Source: Pseudomonas fortuita (lineage in GTDB: Bacteria > Pseudomonadota > Gammaproteobacteria > Pseudomonadales > Pseudomonadaceae). Taken from it: a DNA stretch of 64,000 nt. The position numbers and the translations under genes were made by a program. The notes under the pieces were generated by a model. It was not told the DNA's origin, did not search any database, and saw only the letters and a list, made by a program, of their open reading frames with translations. Positions within the stretch are counted from its first letter, which is position 1. Each line of letters starts with the position of its first letter. The stretch spans positions 5,807,501-5,871,500 of the forward strand of contig NZ_CP114035.2 in assembly GCF_026898135.2 (NCBI RefSeq). The letters run 5' to 3'. This document shows positions 47,679 to 59,600 of the stretch, piece after piece.

Positions 47679-48413
47679 TTACAGCACCTGGCGCAGGAAC
47701 GCCTGCGCGCGCGGATCCTTCGGCGCATCGAAGAACGCCCCAGGCGCGGCATCTTCAAGCAGCTTGCCATGGTCGAAGAACAGCACCCGGTCCGCCACTT
47801 CGCGGGCAAACCCCATTTCGTGGGTGACGCAGACCATGGTCATGCCTTCCTGGGCCAGGGTCTTCATCACGTCCAGCACCTCGCCGACCATCTCCGGGTC
47901 CAGCGCCGAGGTCGGCTCGTCAAACAGCATCACTTTCGGGTCCATCGCCAGGGCGCGGGCAATTGCCACCCGCTGTTGCTGGCCGCCGGACAGGCGCGAC
48001 GGGTACTCGTTGGCCTTCTGCGAAATACCCACCTTCTCCAGCAACGCCCGGGCCTTGGCTTCACGCTCGGCCTTGTTGCGCTTGCGCACCACCTTCTGCG
48101 CCAGGCACAGGTTTTCGAGCACGGTCATGTGCGGGAACAGGTTGAAGTGCTGGAACACCATGCCGACTTCGCGGCGGTAGGCGTTGATGTCGGTCTTTGG
48201 GTCGGCCAACTGCAGGCCGTCGATGGCCACATGGCCTTCGTCGAAATGCTCCAGGCCGTTGAGGCAGCGCAGGAAGGTCGACTTGCCCGAGCCCGATGGG
48301 CCGAGCACTACCACCACTTCGCCCTTGGCGACCTGGGTGGTGACATTGTCCACAGCCCGGACCACTTGGCCACGGGTGTCGAACACTTTCAGCAGGTCAC
48401 GGACTTCAATCAC
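47679..48413 (-). CDS. Polar amino-acid ABC transporter, ATP-binding protein
   Basis: A 244-residue ATPase with Walker [15 protein letters not shown], signature [19 protein letters not shown], Walker [21 protein letters not shown] and switch [11 protein letters not shown]. The sequence is of the glutamate/histidine/arginine (GlnQ/HisP) class. GTG 48413 is the likely start, with GGAGG 10 bases upstream. A TTG three codons earlier sits only one base from that site. It overlaps the permease end by 8 bases and completes a three-gene uptake operon. Confidence 0.92.
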   Translation of the reverse strand: MIEVRDLLKVFDTRGQVVRAVDNVTTQVAKGEVVVVLGPSGSGKSTFLRCLNGLEHFDEGHVAIDGLQLADPKTDINAYRREVGMVFQHFNLFPHMTVLENLCLAQKVVRKRNKAEREAKARALLEKVGISQKANEYPSRLSGGQQQRVAIARALAMDPKVMLFDEPTSALDPEMVGEVLDVMKTLAQEGMTMVCVTHEMGFAREVADRVLFFDHGKLLEDAAPGAFFDAPKDPRAQAFLRQVL

Positions 48414-49368
48414 TTTGCGCAAGCCTCCGCTCGAGCCGGCTGGCCAGGTGCGACAGCGGCAGGTTGATCAGCAGGTACAGACCTGCCACGCAGAACCAGA
48501 TCTCGAAGGTCGAGAACGAGGTGGTGATGGCCTCGCGGCCGCTTTTGGTCAGTTCGGTAATCGCAATCACCGAGACCAGCGAGGTGTCCTTGACCAGGCT
48601 GATGAACTGGCCAGCCAACGGCGGCAGCACGCGTTTGAAGGCTTGCGGCAAGATCACGTGCCGCATTGACTGGCCAGCGTTCAGGCCCAGCGAGCGGGCG
48701 GCTTCGTTCTGGCCCTTGGCGATGGACTGCACGCCAGCACGGACGATTTCCGCCACGTAGGCGCCCGTGAACAGTGCCAGCGCGGCCACCCCGGCAAACT
48801 CGCGGGACAGGTTGAGGACGGTGCCGATGAAGAAGTAGAAAATGAAAATCTGCACCAGCAGCGGCGTGCCACGCACCAATTCGACATAGACGGTTGAAAG
48901 GTCGCGCAGGGTCGGGTTGCTGGACAACCGGCACAGCCCAGCGAACAGGCCGATGACCAGGCCCAGGGCGCCAGACACCACCGACAGCCACAATGTGGTC
49001 CACAGGCCCCAGGCCAGCGGGCCGGCTGCCCAGTGGCGGGTGACACCGATCTGGTCGCCTTCGGCAACATCGTCGCCGCGGCTCAGTTGCAGGCTGTCCT
49101 TGGCCACGTCGAGCACCTGCTCGTCACCTTGCTCGTCCTTCAGTGTGACGCGAGCGTTATCGCCGGCAATGACGATGTCCTGCACGGTGCCGTTACCGGC
49201 GGCGCGCTGTACGTCCTCGGCCTTGTAGGCGAAGTACTGGGGTACACGGTTCCAGCGCCACTCGTAGGACATCATCGAGGTGGCCATGTACAGGCTGATC
49301 GCCAGGCCGACCAGCACCAGGGCGGTCAGCCCGTGCCAGGGCCACTGGGCTTTCTTGTGTTTGATCAC
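48406..49368 (-). CDS. Polar amino-acid ABC transporter, permease
   Basis: A 320-residue inner-membrane permease of the HisM/GlnP family. A first membrane helix and an extra periplasmic segment of about 70 residues ([20 protein letters not shown] and what follows) precede the standard core. The EAA loop [20 protein letters not shown] is present. With only one permease gene, the channel is probably a homodimer. The start is GTG at 49368. The periplasmic insert is less common in the family and may contact the binding protein. Confidence 0.9.
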   Translation of the reverse strand: MIKHKKAQWPWHGLTALVLVGLAISLYMATSMMSYEWRWNRVPQYFAYKAEDVQRAAGNGTVQDIVIAGDNARVTLKDEQGDEQVLDVAKDSLQLSRGDDVAEGDQIGVTRHWAAGPLAWGLWTTLWLSVVSGALGLVIGLFAGLCRLSSNPTLRDLSTVYVELVRGTPLLVQIFIFYFFIGTVLNLSREFAGVAALALFTGAYVAEIVRAGVQSIAKGQNEAARSLGLNAGQSMRHVILPQAFKRVLPPLAGQFISLVKDTSLVSVIAITELTKSGREAITTSFSTFEIWFCVAGLYLLINLPLSHLASRLERRLAQSD

Positions 49369-49445
49369 GTGGGGTACTTCCGTAAATGCGAACGCGCAGG
49401 GTTTGCCTGCGCGTCGGGGTCAAAGCCGGGCTTGTGGCCTGGGCC

Positions 49446-50246
49446 TTATTCCATGTCCTTCAGCCAGTCCTTGTTCTTGAACCACTTGTCGTGAATACGA
49501 TCGTAGGTCCCGTCATGCTTGATCTGGTGCAGGAAGTTGTTGATGAAGTTGATGCTGTCGTAGTCGCCTTTCTTCAGGCCGAAGGCCAGCGGCTCGTAGG
49601 TGAAGGGCTCTTCGAGGAACAGCAGCTTGCCGGCACCGGCCTTCTCCACGGCGACCACGTTGTACGGCGCGTCATAAACGAAGGCGTCAGCCTTGCCGTT
49701 GACCACGTCCATGACCGCTTCCTGTTCGTTGTCGTAGCCGTGGTACTTGGCTTTGCCGATCAGCTTCTTGGAGACCATTTCGCCGGTGGTGCCCAGCTTG
49801 GACGTCAGGCGGTACTTCTCGTTGTTCAGGTCCTTGTACGACTTGATCTCGCCCGCCAGCTCCTTGCGGATCAGCAGGGTCTGGCCAACCACGATGAAGG
49901 GTTCGCTGAAGTTCAGGCGCAGGTTGCGTTCCTGGGTCAGGGTCATGCCGCTGCCGATCATGTCGAACTTGTCGGTCAACAGGGCCGGGATGATGCCGTC
50001 ATAGGCGGTGGACACTGCCTCGAACTTGACGCCCATGGACTTGGCCATGGCCTTGAGAATGTCGACTTCGAAGCCGATGATCTCGCCACGCTTGTTGGTC
50101 ATCTGGAACGGCATGTAGGTCGGGTCCATGCCCACCTTCAGGGTACCGCGCTTGACCGCGTCATCAATGGCGCCTGCCTGGGCCGCAGTTACAGCGACCA
50201 GGGCGGTTACACCGACCAGCAGTCGCGAAAGGTATTGCTTGATCAT
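49446..50246 (-). CDS. Polar amino-acid ABC transporter, periplasmic binding protein
   Basis: A 266-residue solute-binding protein (SBP family 3) with signal peptide KQYLSRLLVGVTALVAVTAA then AQAGAIDD. Ligand-fold motifs include LKVGMDPTYMPFQMTNKRGE and FEVDILKAMAKSMGVKFE. The acidic and aromatic positions suit a polar amino acid, but the ligand cannot be read. It is the first gene of the operon; the ATG at 50246 is the natural start for the signal peptide. Confidence 0.92.
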   Translation of the reverse strand: MIKQYLSRLLVGVTALVAVTAAQAGAIDDAVKRGTLKVGMDPTYMPFQMTNKRGEIIGFEVDILKAMAKSMGVKFEAVSTAYDGIIPALLTDKFDMIGSGMTLTQERNLRLNFSEPFIVVGQTLLIRKELAGEIKSYKDLNNEKYRLTSKLGTTGEMVSKKLIGKAKYHGYDNEQEAVMDVVNGKADAFVYDAPYNVVAVEKAGAGKLLFLEEPFTYEPLAFGLKKGDYDSINFINNFLHQIKHDGTYDRIHDKWFKNKDWLKDME

Positions 50247-50409
50247 CACCAAGTCCCCTAGCAAGAAAAGTAGCGAATCTTATTGTGTTGGCACGGCCGT
50301 ACTGGCCGAGGCGTCGTATCGGAATGGGATGCTAACGCATGGCGGCTCGGGGACCTAGCGCCGGGGGGGACTTTGTTGGCCAAAATCGAATGCATGGGCT
50401 GTTAAAAGC

Positions 50410-50493
50410 TTCGCGGGGCAAGCCCGCCCCCACAGGGACCGCACAGCATTCAACAACTGTGAGGTCCCTGTGGGGGCGGGCTTGCCCCGCGAA
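50410..50493. repeat. Long perfect REP-type inverted repeat
   Basis: Two 31-base arms (50410-50440 and 50463-50493) are exact reverse complements. Each contains GGGGCAAGCCCGCCCCCACA or its complement, around a 22-base centre that itself has CACAG and CTGTG. It lies directly downstream of opgH and could protect its 3' end. Confidence 0.85.
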
Positions 50494-50501
50494 TGGACGG
50501 A

Positions 50502-53075
50502 TCAGGCGCCGACGAGTGCCGGTTGGCCTTCATTCTCCGGATGCAGCGGCAACAACGGCGAGTGCGGGTCATTTTTGATCGACGCGCGCCACACATCGAT
50601 CCACGCCGCGTTGTGCTCTGCCCATACCTGCTCGTGCAGGCGGGTCAGCGCAACCGGGTCGCTGAGCAGGGCCAGGCGAGTATTGAGGTCCAGCCCTTTC
50701 GGCCCGACTTCCATGGCCTTGGCCACGCGCTCGGCACGCAGCGCTTCGATCGGCGCCGCCTGGCCATGACGGGCAGTGGCCATGGCACAGGCCAGGGCGT
50801 TCTGCCGGGGGTCGACCACAGCCCGCACAAAGCCGTCATGCAGGGCATGCCAGCGGTTTTCGTGGGTGTACTGGTCGGTGGCCAGCAACTCTTGTGGGGT
50901 GGCGTATTCCTCCGGGATGAGGAACAGCTTCTCGTCCTTGGCCGCCAGGCCCAGGCGAGTGCGGCTGGAAATCACCGAAACCGGGATCGACAGCACCAGC
51001 GAGCCAACGATTGGCGCCAGCCACCACAGGAAGCTCGGGTTCAACCACGCCACCAACGCGGCCCAGGCAATACCCAGCAGGGTTTGCGGACCATGGCGAC
51101 GCACAGCCTCGCTCCACGGCGTGGAGTCGTCGTCACGCTGTGGCGAGTTCCAGGTCGCCGCCCAGCCGAGGAACGCGGCCAGCACGAAGCGGGTGTGGAA
51201 GATCATGCGCACCGGTGCCAGCAGCATGGAGAACAGCATCTCCATCAGCATCGACAGGGTGACCTTGATCCGCCCGCCAAACTCGACGGCGCCCTTGGCC
51301 CAGATCAGGATGATGCTGAGCAGCTTGGGCAGGAACAGCAGCACGATGGTGGTGGAGAACAGCGCCACGGCCTTCTCCGGGTGCCACTGTGGCCATAGCG
51401 GGTAGAGCTGGTACGGCTCGATGAAGTACTGCGGCTCCATCAGGGTGTTGGTCGCCAGCAACGCCGTCGACAGCACCAGGAACAGGAACCACAGCGGCGC
51501 CGACAGGTACGACATCACCCCGGTGAGGAACACCGCACGGTGCACTGGGTGCATGCCCTTGACCAGGAACAGGCGGAAGTTCATCAGGTTGCCGTGGCAC
51601 CAGCGCCGGTCGCGCTTGAGCTCGTCGAGCAGGTTGGGCGGCAGCTCTTCGTAACTGCCCGGCAGGTCGTAGGCGATCCATACGCCCCAGCCGGCCCGGC
51701 GCATCAGCGCAGCTTCGACAAAGTCGTGGGAGAGAATCGCACCGGCGAACGCCCCCTTGCCCGGCAACGGCGCCAGGGCGCAGTGCTCGATGAACGGCTT
51801 CATGCGGATGATCGCGTTGTGGCCCCAGTAGTGCGACTCGCCCAGCTGCCAGAAGTGCAGGCCAGCGGTGAACAGCGGGCCGTACACGCGGGTGGCAAAC
51901 TGCTGCATGCGTGCATACAGGGTATCCATGCCCGAGGCTCTAGGCCCGGTCTGGATGATGCCGGCGTCCGGGTTGGCCTCCATCAGGCGCACCAGGCTGC
52001 TCAGGCACTCGCCGCTCATGACGCTGTCTGCGTCCAGCACGACCATGTACTTGTACTCGCCCCCCCAGCGACGGCAGAAGTCGTCGAGGTTACCGCTCTT
52101 GCGCTTCACACGGCGCCGACGGCGGCGGTAGAAGATGCGGCCGAAGCCTTTGGTTTCGCGGCACACGTCCAGCCAGGCTTGTTGTTCGGCCACGGCAATG
52201 TCGGTGTCGTTGGTGTCGCTGAGCACGAAGAAGTCGAAGCGGTCGAGGTTGCCGCTGGCGGCCACCGACTCGAACGTTGCGCGCAGACCGGCGAACACGC
52301 GAGGCACGTCTTCGTTGCAGATCGGCATCACCAGTGCGGTACGCGCCTCGGGTGCAATCGGCTCGTTGCCGGCGCTGCTGCCCGAAATCTTGTATTTGTC
52401 GCGCCCGGTAAGCAGCTCAAGGAAGCCCATCAGCGCGGTCCAGAAGCCCGCCGACACCCAGCAGAACAGGATACCGAAGAGGATCAGGATGGAAGTTTGC
52501 AAGGCATACGGCCACACCTGCACCACGGTATCCCACAGCGGCTGGCTGAGGACTTCGTCAAGGTCGACGAACGACCAGCCCTGGTACGGCAGGATGCCCT
52601 TCATGTACCAACCGGCGATGATGGTCTGGCCGATCATCAGGGTCAGCAGGATGTAACGGCGGATAGAGCCCACCGTGCGCCAGCGTGCCGGCGGCAGCTC
52701 GCGCTTGGGCGGCTGCGGCGCGTTGGTGCGGCCGGTCATGCGCCGCCACATGCGGATCAGCACGTTGGTGCGCCAAGGCTCGGGCACAACTTTGGTGCGT
52801 TTGATCGGCGGGGCGATCTTCAGGCAAAGGCGGCCGCTGCCGTCGACGCCGAGCATTTCGGCCTCTTCCAGCTCGGCGGCGCTGCCCACGGTCAGGCGCG
52901 GGCCCACCGAGGCCTGCACGGCCTCGGCAGCGTTGGCGGCCGGGTTGGCCGCCAAGCGTTGGTGCAGCTCACTGAACGACGTGCAGCTGGCGAGTTCCGC
53001 CCGTTGCTCGTCACTCAGTGGTAGGTGAGCCAGGTACTCGCCAAGCGATACTGGCCTTGCGTTTGAGTTACTCAT
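50502..53075 (-). CDS. opgH: OpgH, glucans biosynthesis glucosyltransferase
   Basis: OpgH (MdoH) is the inner-membrane family 2 glucosyltransferase that makes the backbone of osmoregulated periplasmic glucans from UDP-glucose. The 857-residue protein has N-terminal helices near 140-200 and the GT2 core with [20 protein letters not shown], the Asp pair in [20 protein letters not shown] and the [17 protein letters not shown] acceptor motif. Several membrane helices follow. It overlaps opgG by 8 bases and is translated after it. Confidence 0.96.
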   Translation of the reverse strand: MSNSNARPVSLGEYLAHLPLSDEQRAELASCTSFSELHQRLAANPAANAAEAVQASVGPRLTVGSAAELEEAEMLGVDGSGRLCLKIAPPIKRTKVVPEPWRTNVLIRMWRRMTGRTNAPQPPKRELPPARWRTVGSIRRYILLTLMIGQTIIAGWYMKGILPYQGWSFVDLDEVLSQPLWDTVVQVWPYALQTSILILFGILFCWVSAGFWTALMGFLELLTGRDKYKISGSSAGNEPIAPEARTALVMPICNEDVPRVFAGLRATFESVAASGNLDRFDFFVLSDTNDTDIAVAEQQAWLDVCRETKGFGRIFYRRRRRRVKRKSGNLDDFCRRWGGEYKYMVVLDADSVMSGECLSSLVRLMEANPDAGIIQTGPRASGMDTLYARMQQFATRVYGPLFTAGLHFWQLGESHYWGHNAIIRMKPFIEHCALAPLPGKGAFAGAILSHDFVEAALMRRAGWGVWIAYDLPGSYEELPPNLLDELKRDRRWCHGNLMNFRLFLVKGMHPVHRAVFLTGVMSYLSAPLWFLFLVLSTALLATNTLMEPQYFIEPYQLYPLWPQWHPEKAVALFSTTIVLLFLPKLLSIILIWAKGAVEFGGRIKVTLSMLMEMLFSMLLAPVRMIFHTRFVLAAFLGWAATWNSPQRDDDSTPWSEAVRRHGPQTLLGIAWAALVAWLNPSFLWWLAPIVGSLVLSIPVSVISSRTRLGLAAKDEKLFLIPEEYATPQELLATDQYTHENRWHALHDGFVRAVVDPRQNALACAMATARHGQAAPIEALRAERVAKAMEVGPKGLDLNTRLALLSDPVALTRLHEQVWAEHNAAWIDVWRASIKNDPHSPLLPLHPENEGQPALVGA

Positions 53076-54807
53076 CGGCAGGCAACTGATAGCTCCAGGT
53101 CTCGGTCAGCACCTTCTCGGTGGTGGCCGGGGTCCCGTTGGTGGGCGCCGCATCGGCGGCAGGTTGTTCGGCCTTGGCAGGTTGCTCAGCCTTGACGGCT
53201 TTCTCGGCCTTGGCATGCTTGGCTGCGGCCTTGTCCTGCTTGGCGTCCTGGGCAGGCTTGGCGGTTTCGGCCGGCACATCACGCACCAGCGCGGCACGCA
53301 TTTCGGTCGACTTGTTAGCTTCCTTGATCTTCAGGCGCAGGGTCAGGCGCCAGCCCTTGGTCTCAGGGTTATAGCGCAGATTGTTCTCGACCACCTCGGC
53401 ATTGTCGCCAACGCTGATCTGGCTGCGCACCGCGGTGTCTTCCGGCAATGCGGCCAGGGCCGGCCCGGCGAAGTCGACCAGGAAGGCCACGCTGCCGTCT
53501 GGCTGGCGGATCAGGTTGGACTGTTTCACGTCACCGGTGGAACGCAGGGTCTGCTTGACCGAGCCCAGCTCAGGGGCCTGGAACTTCGCCTCGTCGATGG
53601 TCCAGTGCAGGCGGTAAGCGTACTCGAACGGCTTGCCTGGCTCCGGCAGTTTCTCCGGGCTCCAGAAGGCTACGATGTTGTCGTTGGTCTCGTCGGCGGT
53701 CGGAATTTCGACCAGGTCGACGGTGCCCTTGCCCCAGTCGCCCTTCGGCTCGATCCAGGCGCTTGGGCGCTTCTGGTAGTTGTCATCGAGGTCTTCGTAG
53801 TCGCTGAACGCGCGCTGGCGCTGCATCAGGCCGAAACCACGCGGGTTCTCGACGCTGAAGTTGCTCACGGCCAGGTGTTTAGGGTTGTTCAGCGGGCGCC
53901 ACAGCCACTCGCCATTGCCGGCGTGAATCGACAGGCCTTCGGAGTCGTGCAGGGCCGGACGGTAGTTGAGGACCTTGGACGGCTGGTTGGGGCCGAACAG
54001 GAACATGCTGGTCAGCGGGGCAATGCCCAGGCGGCTGACCTGGTCACGCAGGAACACGCGGGACTGCACGTCGACCACGGTGTCGTTGCCCGGGCGCAGG
54101 GTCAGCTTGTAGGCGCCGGTAGAGCGCGGCGAATCCAGCAGGGCGTAGATCACCAGATGCTTGTCGGCCGGCTTGGGCTTCTCGACCCAGAACTCGGTGA
54201 AGCGCGGGAATTCCTCGCCCGACGGCAGCGCGGTGTCGATGGCCAGGCCACGGGCCGACAGGCCATAGACATGGCCCTTGCCGACCACGCGGAAATAGCT
54301 GGCGCCAAGCAGGGTCATGATCTCGTCCTGCTTGTCGGCCTTGTTGATCGGGTACAGCACGCGGAAACCGGCGTAACCCAGGTTCTTGGTGGTTTCCGGG
54401 TCGTGGGGCACGTCACCGAACTCGAAGCGGCTCGGGTCGTACTTGATTTCCTCGACCTTGGTAGCGGTGACTTCGTTGATTTTCACCGGGGTGTCGAAGT
54501 GCATGCCCTGGTGGTAGAACGACAGTTTGAACGGGGTCTTGTCCTTGGCCCACTCGGCCTTTTCCTGCAGGAAATGGATTTTCTGGTAGTCCGCGAACTT
54601 CATGTCGCGGAACACCGCCGGCAGGTTGCTTTTGGGTACGTCGTACTTCTGGCCGGCCAGATCCTTTGCCTTGGCTGCAACATCGTCAAGATTGAATGCC
54701 CACAGCTGGCCCGCGCTCATCAGGCCGACCAGTGCCACACTGGCCATCAGGGCCTTGCGTAGCCGGATGCCGGGGATTCTTGATGCTTTTTGGGGACTAA
54801 CAATCAC
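53068..54807 (-). CDS. opgG: OpgG, periplasmic glucans biosynthesis protein
   Basis: OpgG acts in the periplasm on the glucan made by OpgH, probably adding or arranging branches. The 579-residue precursor starts with a signal peptide ([20 protein letters not shown]) and mature [20 protein letters not shown]. Typical segments are [20 protein letters not shown] and [19 protein letters not shown]. The GTG at 54807 with GAGGG upstream gives the usual N-terminus; longer frames add about 70 unlikely residues. An Ala/Lys-rich stretch of about 40 residues sits near the C-terminus before [13 protein letters not shown]. Confidence 0.95.
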   Translation of the reverse strand: MIVSPQKASRIPGIRLRKALMASVALVGLMSAGQLWAFNLDDVAAKAKDLAGQKYDVPKSNLPAVFRDMKFADYQKIHFLQEKAEWAKDKTPFKLSFYHQGMHFDTPVKINEVTATKVEEIKYDPSRFEFGDVPHDPETTKNLGYAGFRVLYPINKADKQDEIMTLLGASYFRVVGKGHVYGLSARGLAIDTALPSGEEFPRFTEFWVEKPKPADKHLVIYALLDSPRSTGAYKLTLRPGNDTVVDVQSRVFLRDQVSRLGIAPLTSMFLFGPNQPSKVLNYRPALHDSEGLSIHAGNGEWLWRPLNNPKHLAVSNFSVENPRGFGLMQRQRAFSDYEDLDDNYQKRPSAWIEPKGDWGKGTVDLVEIPTADETNDNIVAFWSPEKLPEPGKPFEYAYRLHWTIDEAKFQAPELGSVKQTLRSTGDVKQSNLIRQPDGSVAFLVDFAGPALAALPEDTAVRSQISVGDNAEVVENNLRYNPETKGWRLTLRLKIKEANKSTEMRAALVRDVPAETAKPAQDAKQDKAAAKHAKAEKAVKAEQPAKAEQPAADAAPTNGTPATTEKVLTETWSYQLPADE

Positions 54808-55030
54808 GAGCAACCCTCGCCGAAAACAGATCATGAAACCAACGGCCAGCGACAAATGCCGGGTTGGCGAGCACTGTTCGGACCCCGTGAGGGCGTAATG
54901 ATTCCCCAAACGGATCCAGACAATGCTCGAGTCAGAGTGAAACGAACCTGCGAACGCAGGTCCATGCAGCGCGCGATTATCCAGCAGGTCGCGTGACAAC
55001 GCATCAGGCTGAACCAACTATTTATCGTAC

Positions 55031-55064
55031 AAAACCCCTTGTTTTCTTATAAACAAAGGGTTTT
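55031..55064 (-). terminator. Rho-independent-type terminator after dtd
   Basis: AAAACCCCTTGTTT pairs with AAACAAAGGGTTTT (one mismatch) around a 6-base loop, starting 5 bases after the dtd stop on the minus strand and ending in TTTT. It separates pip-dtd from opgGH. The remaining 54808-55030 stretch should hold the opgG promoter and a leader of up to about 200 bases in which no other gene is seen. Confidence 0.75.
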
Positions 55065-55069
55065 TGACC

Positions 55070-55507
55070 TCATATTTGTAACATAAATGTTACGGGGCCA
55101 TCATTGACCAGATGCACCTGCATGTCCGCACCGAACTGCCCGCTCGCCACGTTGCCATGCTGGCTCTTCGCTCGCTGCAAAAGATAGTCGAACAATTCAG
55201 CTCCGAGGGCCGGCGGCGCTGCCGTCGAGAAGCTCGGGCGCATGCCGTTGCGGGTGTCTGCGGCCAAGGTGAACTGCGACACCAGCAGCAAATCACCCCC
55301 GACGTCCTTCAACGACAGGTTCATCTTGCCCTGCTCATCGCTGAACACACGGTAGTTCAGCAGCTTGTGCAACAGTTTGTCGGCCTGCTCGCGGGAATCT
55401 TCAGGCTCGACTGCCACCAGCACCAGCAAACCCTGGTCGATGGCGCCGACAACCTCCCCCGCCACTTCAACCCGCGCACCGCGCACGCGCTGCAGCAAGC
55501 CCCTCAT
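55070..55507 (-). CDS. dtd: D-aminoacyl-tRNA deacylase
   Basis: Dtd removes D-amino acids (and glycine from tRNA-Ala) mischarged on tRNAs. The 145-residue protein has both active-site motifs, [20 protein letters not shown] and [11 protein letters not shown]. The start [15 protein letters not shown] is standard. It overlaps pip by 4 bases (ATGA), so the two form a unit. Confidence 0.96.
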   Translation of the reverse strand: MRGLLQRVRGARVEVAGEVVGAIDQGLLVLVAVEPEDSREQADKLLHKLLNYRVFSDEQGKMNLSLKDVGGDLLLVSQFTLAADTRNGMRPSFSTAAPPALGAELFDYLLQRAKSQHGNVASGQFGADMQVHLVNDGPVTFMLQI

Positions 55508-56475
55508 GCTTCTTCCAGGGGCAGGTCAAGCAGGCGGCGGGCCATCTGGTCGGCGGCACGCACCAGCGCATCGGTGATGCCCGGCTCGGACGCAGCGTGG
55601 CCAGCGTCACGAATGACCTTGAGTTCGCTGTTCGGCCAGGCCTGGTGCAGGGCCCAGGCGTTATCCAGCGGGCAGATCACGTCATAGCGACCGTGCACGA
55701 TCACCGCTGGCAGATGGGCGATCTTCGGCAGGTCGCGGATCAGCTGGTCCGGTTCGAGGAAGGCGTTGTTCATGAAGTAGTGGCACTCGATACGCGCAAT
55801 CGACAGCGCCCGCTGCGGCTCGGAGAAGCGGTCGACCACCAGCGGATTCGGGCGCAGGGTGGCGGTACGGCCCTCCCAGGTTGACCAGGCCTTGGCAGCG
55901 TGCATCTGGGCAATCTGGTCATTGCCGGTCAGGCGCTTGTGGAAGGCCTTGACCAGGTCCCCGCGCTCTTCCGGCGGAATCGGTGCGATGTAGTCTTGCC
56001 AGTAGTCGGGGAACAAGCGGCTCGCACCCTCCTGGTAGAACCACTCGATCTCCTGCGGCCGGCACAGGAAGATGCCACGCAGGATCAGCCCATGGACACG
56101 CTCGGGATGGGTCTGGGCGTAGGCCAGGGCCAGGGTCGAGCCCCACGAGCCGCCAAACAGCACCCATTTGTCGATGCCAAGGTGCTCGCGAATGCGCTCC
56201 AGGTCCTCGACCAGGTGCCAGGTGGTGTTGTTTTCCAGGCTCGCATGGGGCGTGGAGCGACCACAGCCACGCTGGTCGAAGGTGATGATGCGGTACAGGT
56301 TGGGGTCAAAGTAGCAGCGGCTCTGGGCGTCGCAGCCAGCACCCGGGCCTCCATGGATGAACACCACGGGCAGACCTTCGGGCGAGCCACTTTCGTCGAC
56401 ATACAGCACATGCGGCGCTTCCACGGCCAGATCGTGCCGGGCGTAGGGTTTGATCTGCGGGTAGAGGGTCTGCAT
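55504..56475 (-). CDS. pip: Proline iminopeptidase
   Basis: Pip is an alpha/beta-hydrolase that removes N-terminal proline from peptides in the cytosol. The 323-residue protein shows the oxyanion motif [20 protein letters not shown], the [12 protein letters not shown] segment, nucleophile elbow [15 protein letters not shown], Asp in [19 protein letters not shown] and His in [13 protein letters not shown]. The ATG at 56475 ([11 protein letters not shown]) matches known enzymes; the frame extends 22 codons further without similarity. Confidence 0.95.
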   Translation of the reverse strand: MQTLYPQIKPYARHDLAVEAPHVLYVDESGSPEGLPVVFIHGGPGAGCDAQSRCYFDPNLYRIITFDQRGCGRSTPHASLENNTTWHLVEDLERIREHLGIDKWVLFGGSWGSTLALAYAQTHPERVHGLILRGIFLCRPQEIEWFYQEGASRLFPDYWQDYIAPIPPEERGDLVKAFHKRLTGNDQIAQMHAAKAWSTWEGRTATLRPNPLVVDRFSEPQRALSIARIECHYFMNNAFLEPDQLIRDLPKIAHLPAVIVHGRYDVICPLDNAWALHQAWPNSELKVIRDAGHAASEPGITDALVRAADQMARRLLDLPLEEA

Positions 56476-56551
56476 TGCGCACTCCGTGTGAGGATATTGA
56501 CTGCCGTTGGGCATCATAAACCTGAATTGCGCTTTGAGCATGTTCTCGTAC

Positions 56552-56573
56552 CCTCGAACATGAAAGTTCGAGG
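56552..56573. repeat. Inverted repeat between pip and the divergent giant LRR gene
   Basis: CCTCGAAC and GTTCGAGG form a perfect 8-bp palindrome with a 6-base centre, 80 bases before the giant gene and 77 bases before pip. It is placed like an operator for either promoter; the regulator is unknown. Confidence 0.4.
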
Positions 56574-56652
56574 ACCACCGTACGAATATCTACCACATTC
56601 TCCCTGGCCATGTAGCCATAGTCGCTGAGCCTTTCACTGCACACAGGTTCAT

Positions 56653-59600
56653 ATGACCATGGAACAAGACACCCGCCTCCCGTATGCGCTGATCGCAGGT
56701 AAAACCCCCAACTGGTTGAAAACCGCGGCGCCATCGACCCACACCCTCATGAAGCAGGTCATGAGCACCCGTGCAACTGCACTGGAGCAGGCATGTCAGA
56801 CCCAACCGGCCATCGCCAGCGCGCTGACAAGCGAGCATGCGCGGCTGCAGGCGGCCATGGCCGAGGTGCAGGCGCTGTATCGTGCCTTGCCGAACCTGGA
56901 AGCATTCGCCAGCGAACAATTGAGCACAGCCATCAAGCAAACCTTCGGGTTTGAGGTAGACGTCTGCAACAACTATCTGCTGGACGTCCGTCACCTCGAC
57001 AAGCAACCCGGACAAGCGCTGGAAGCTTACAAACATGCCACCCATACATTGCTGGAAAGTGCGCTGCACAACTTCGAGGCCAGCGCAGCAGAGCCCGGTG
57101 GCATGGACAACGATAATGCCCTTCTGAAGAAATCGGTGATCCTTGACCACAAAGGTTTCATGGGCACAGTGCCCATCCCCAATTCCCTCGACATCGCACC
57201 CGAACGCTTCGCCCGTCTGTGCCGCGAGCTGGATATCGGTGGCCAGTACCAGGCAAAGTTGCAGGCAATCTACTACAGCGATATCAAAACCGGCGCGAGC
57301 AACCCGGCAACCTTCGACAAGCTCGCCGAGCTCGAACGCTGCACTTTCACGCAAAGCCTGCACCTCGCCCGGCTGCAGAATGACATCAGCCAGGCTCTCT
57401 ATGAAACCGCTCTGGCGCTGCCCCTGGATGTTCCAGTGCAGTCCTCCAGCCTGACGTTCAGTGCACTTTCGCTGTGGGATGTGCAGCTGACCCGACTGCG
57501 CCTGTTCGATTACCAGGCAACGGACGGGCACCCATCAGTGGCGCTTTACATTCCGGACGATCCTGAAACACCGCTCAAGGAATTTGCGTCGCAGACAGAA
57601 TGCGAGCAATGGCTGCGCGATCGCCTGCTTGGCGACATTCATTACCTCGACCACTGCATGAAAGAACGAGACAAGGCCCACCTGAGGGTCCGGCTGCTCG
57701 ACCGACTGATGCCGTTGACGCTGACGGTAACGGGCGCCCATGAGCGCACCGCAGACCCACATGCCAAGGTGTTGTTGCAGGCACGCCAGCTCAGTGGCTC
57801 CCTGTTACAGGGGCTGGTGACGGAAAAGGTGTTTCGCCATGAAGAAGACGTCGCCTTCCATGCCCTGCCCACAACGCTCATGGATACCATCAGTGCGGTA
57901 AGTCACCGCGAGCACCTGCTGCAAAAAGCACTGACCACGCTCAACATTGCCGGGTTCTTCGTGCCTGCGATCGGCGAGGTCATGCTGGGGATCTGCGCAC
58001 TGCAACTGGCGTACGAGGTTTATGAAGGCATCGAAAGCTGGGCCCACGACGATAAGCAGCAGGCTTACCAGTACCTGCTGGACGTGGTGCAAAACGTTGC
58101 GCAGATGGCCGCATTCAGCCTGGCCATCAAAGCGGCCGAGGGCGGCGTGAGGGCCGCTGCTGGCGGGCCGGGCGAGCCAACGGTGTTACCAGAGCCAATG
58201 CCCGTTGAGACCCCTTCTTTCATCGAAGAGCTCGACGATGTAGAACTCCCCGAGGGCCAGATCAAGCTCTGGAAACCCGACTTGGCGCCCTATGCCCAGC
58301 CCATCGACATACCCGACACACTCGGACCAGACGAGCTGGGCCTGCATCATCACCAAGGTAGAACCTGGCTGAAGCTGGACGGCCAGACCTACGCAGTCAG
58401 GCGCTCACCCCAGGGCGATGGATACCGCATCGAACACCCAACCCGGGCGAATGCCTACCAGCCACCACTGCGTCACAACGGCGCCGACATCTGGCTGCAC
58501 CCATTGGAACGTCCCGAACAATGGCAGGAACAGCAATTGTTGCGTCGCTCCGGAACAGCCAACGAAGGGTTTGACGACGACACCGCGCAGCGCATCTTGC
58601 GGGTCAGCGGCATCAGCGAGGATGTGCTGCGCAAGGTGCTGTGCGACAGCCAGCGCCTGCCTGGACAGCTGGAAGATACCTTCACCCGCTTCAAATTGTA
58701 CCGGGCCATTGAGCAGGCGAACGCCCAGGCATTACCCGGTCAGATTCAACGCGACTTTTACCAGCAGTACCAGCGCCTTCCTGCCAGCCAGGCGCCGGGG
58801 GCAGAGCTGCTGCGCACCCGCTATCGGCAGCTCCCTTCCCCGGTCATCGAAGAGCTGCTACACAATGCTACCGCCAGCGAACTGGCCGACCTGGGCGATG
58901 GCAAGGTCCCCAGGCGCCTGGCCGACGAAGTTCGCCTGCTCCAGCAACAGCTCAGGCTCAACCGTGCTTACGAAGGGTTGTACCTTGAGCAGTTGCGCAA
59001 CTGGGACACCGATTGCCTGGTCCTGCATACCCTTGCGCGATTGCCCGACTGGCCGGCGGATACCGGCATCACCCTGGAACAGCGCATGCAATCGCCCAAC
59101 CAGAGCGCCCGTATCGGTCCCGTTGATGCGGCGCAGAATCCGACGATCATCAGTGCCCGGGCTGGCTACTTGCTGATGCACAGCGAAACACCCGATGCCC
59201 CCTTGAATGCCCATGCCATCTTGTATGGCGCCCTGTTCGAAGCCCTCAGCGAAGCACAGCGCACGGCGCTGGGGATCGACGATGAGGCGGCACTCAAGGC
59301 ATTGGTGGTACACGCCCAGTGGCTGCCACGCCCAGCCCTGAGGCAGGTATTGGGCATGCAGCCGATAAAGCCTGAATTCCGTTCGCCCATGCGCCTGGCC
59401 GATGGCCGTCTCGGCTACCCGCTGGGCGGAGCCCGCCCGCGCGCCACCAGTTTTTCACGGCATACACTGCTCAACAGAATCAGGCAGATCGGCCTGTACC
59501 TCCCCCTGCCCCACCCCGCCGAACAGACGCTGGCAACGCTGGAAAGCCGCAACCTGGACCGCAGTGCGATCAACGACCTGCTCGACACGCTCCTGGAGCA

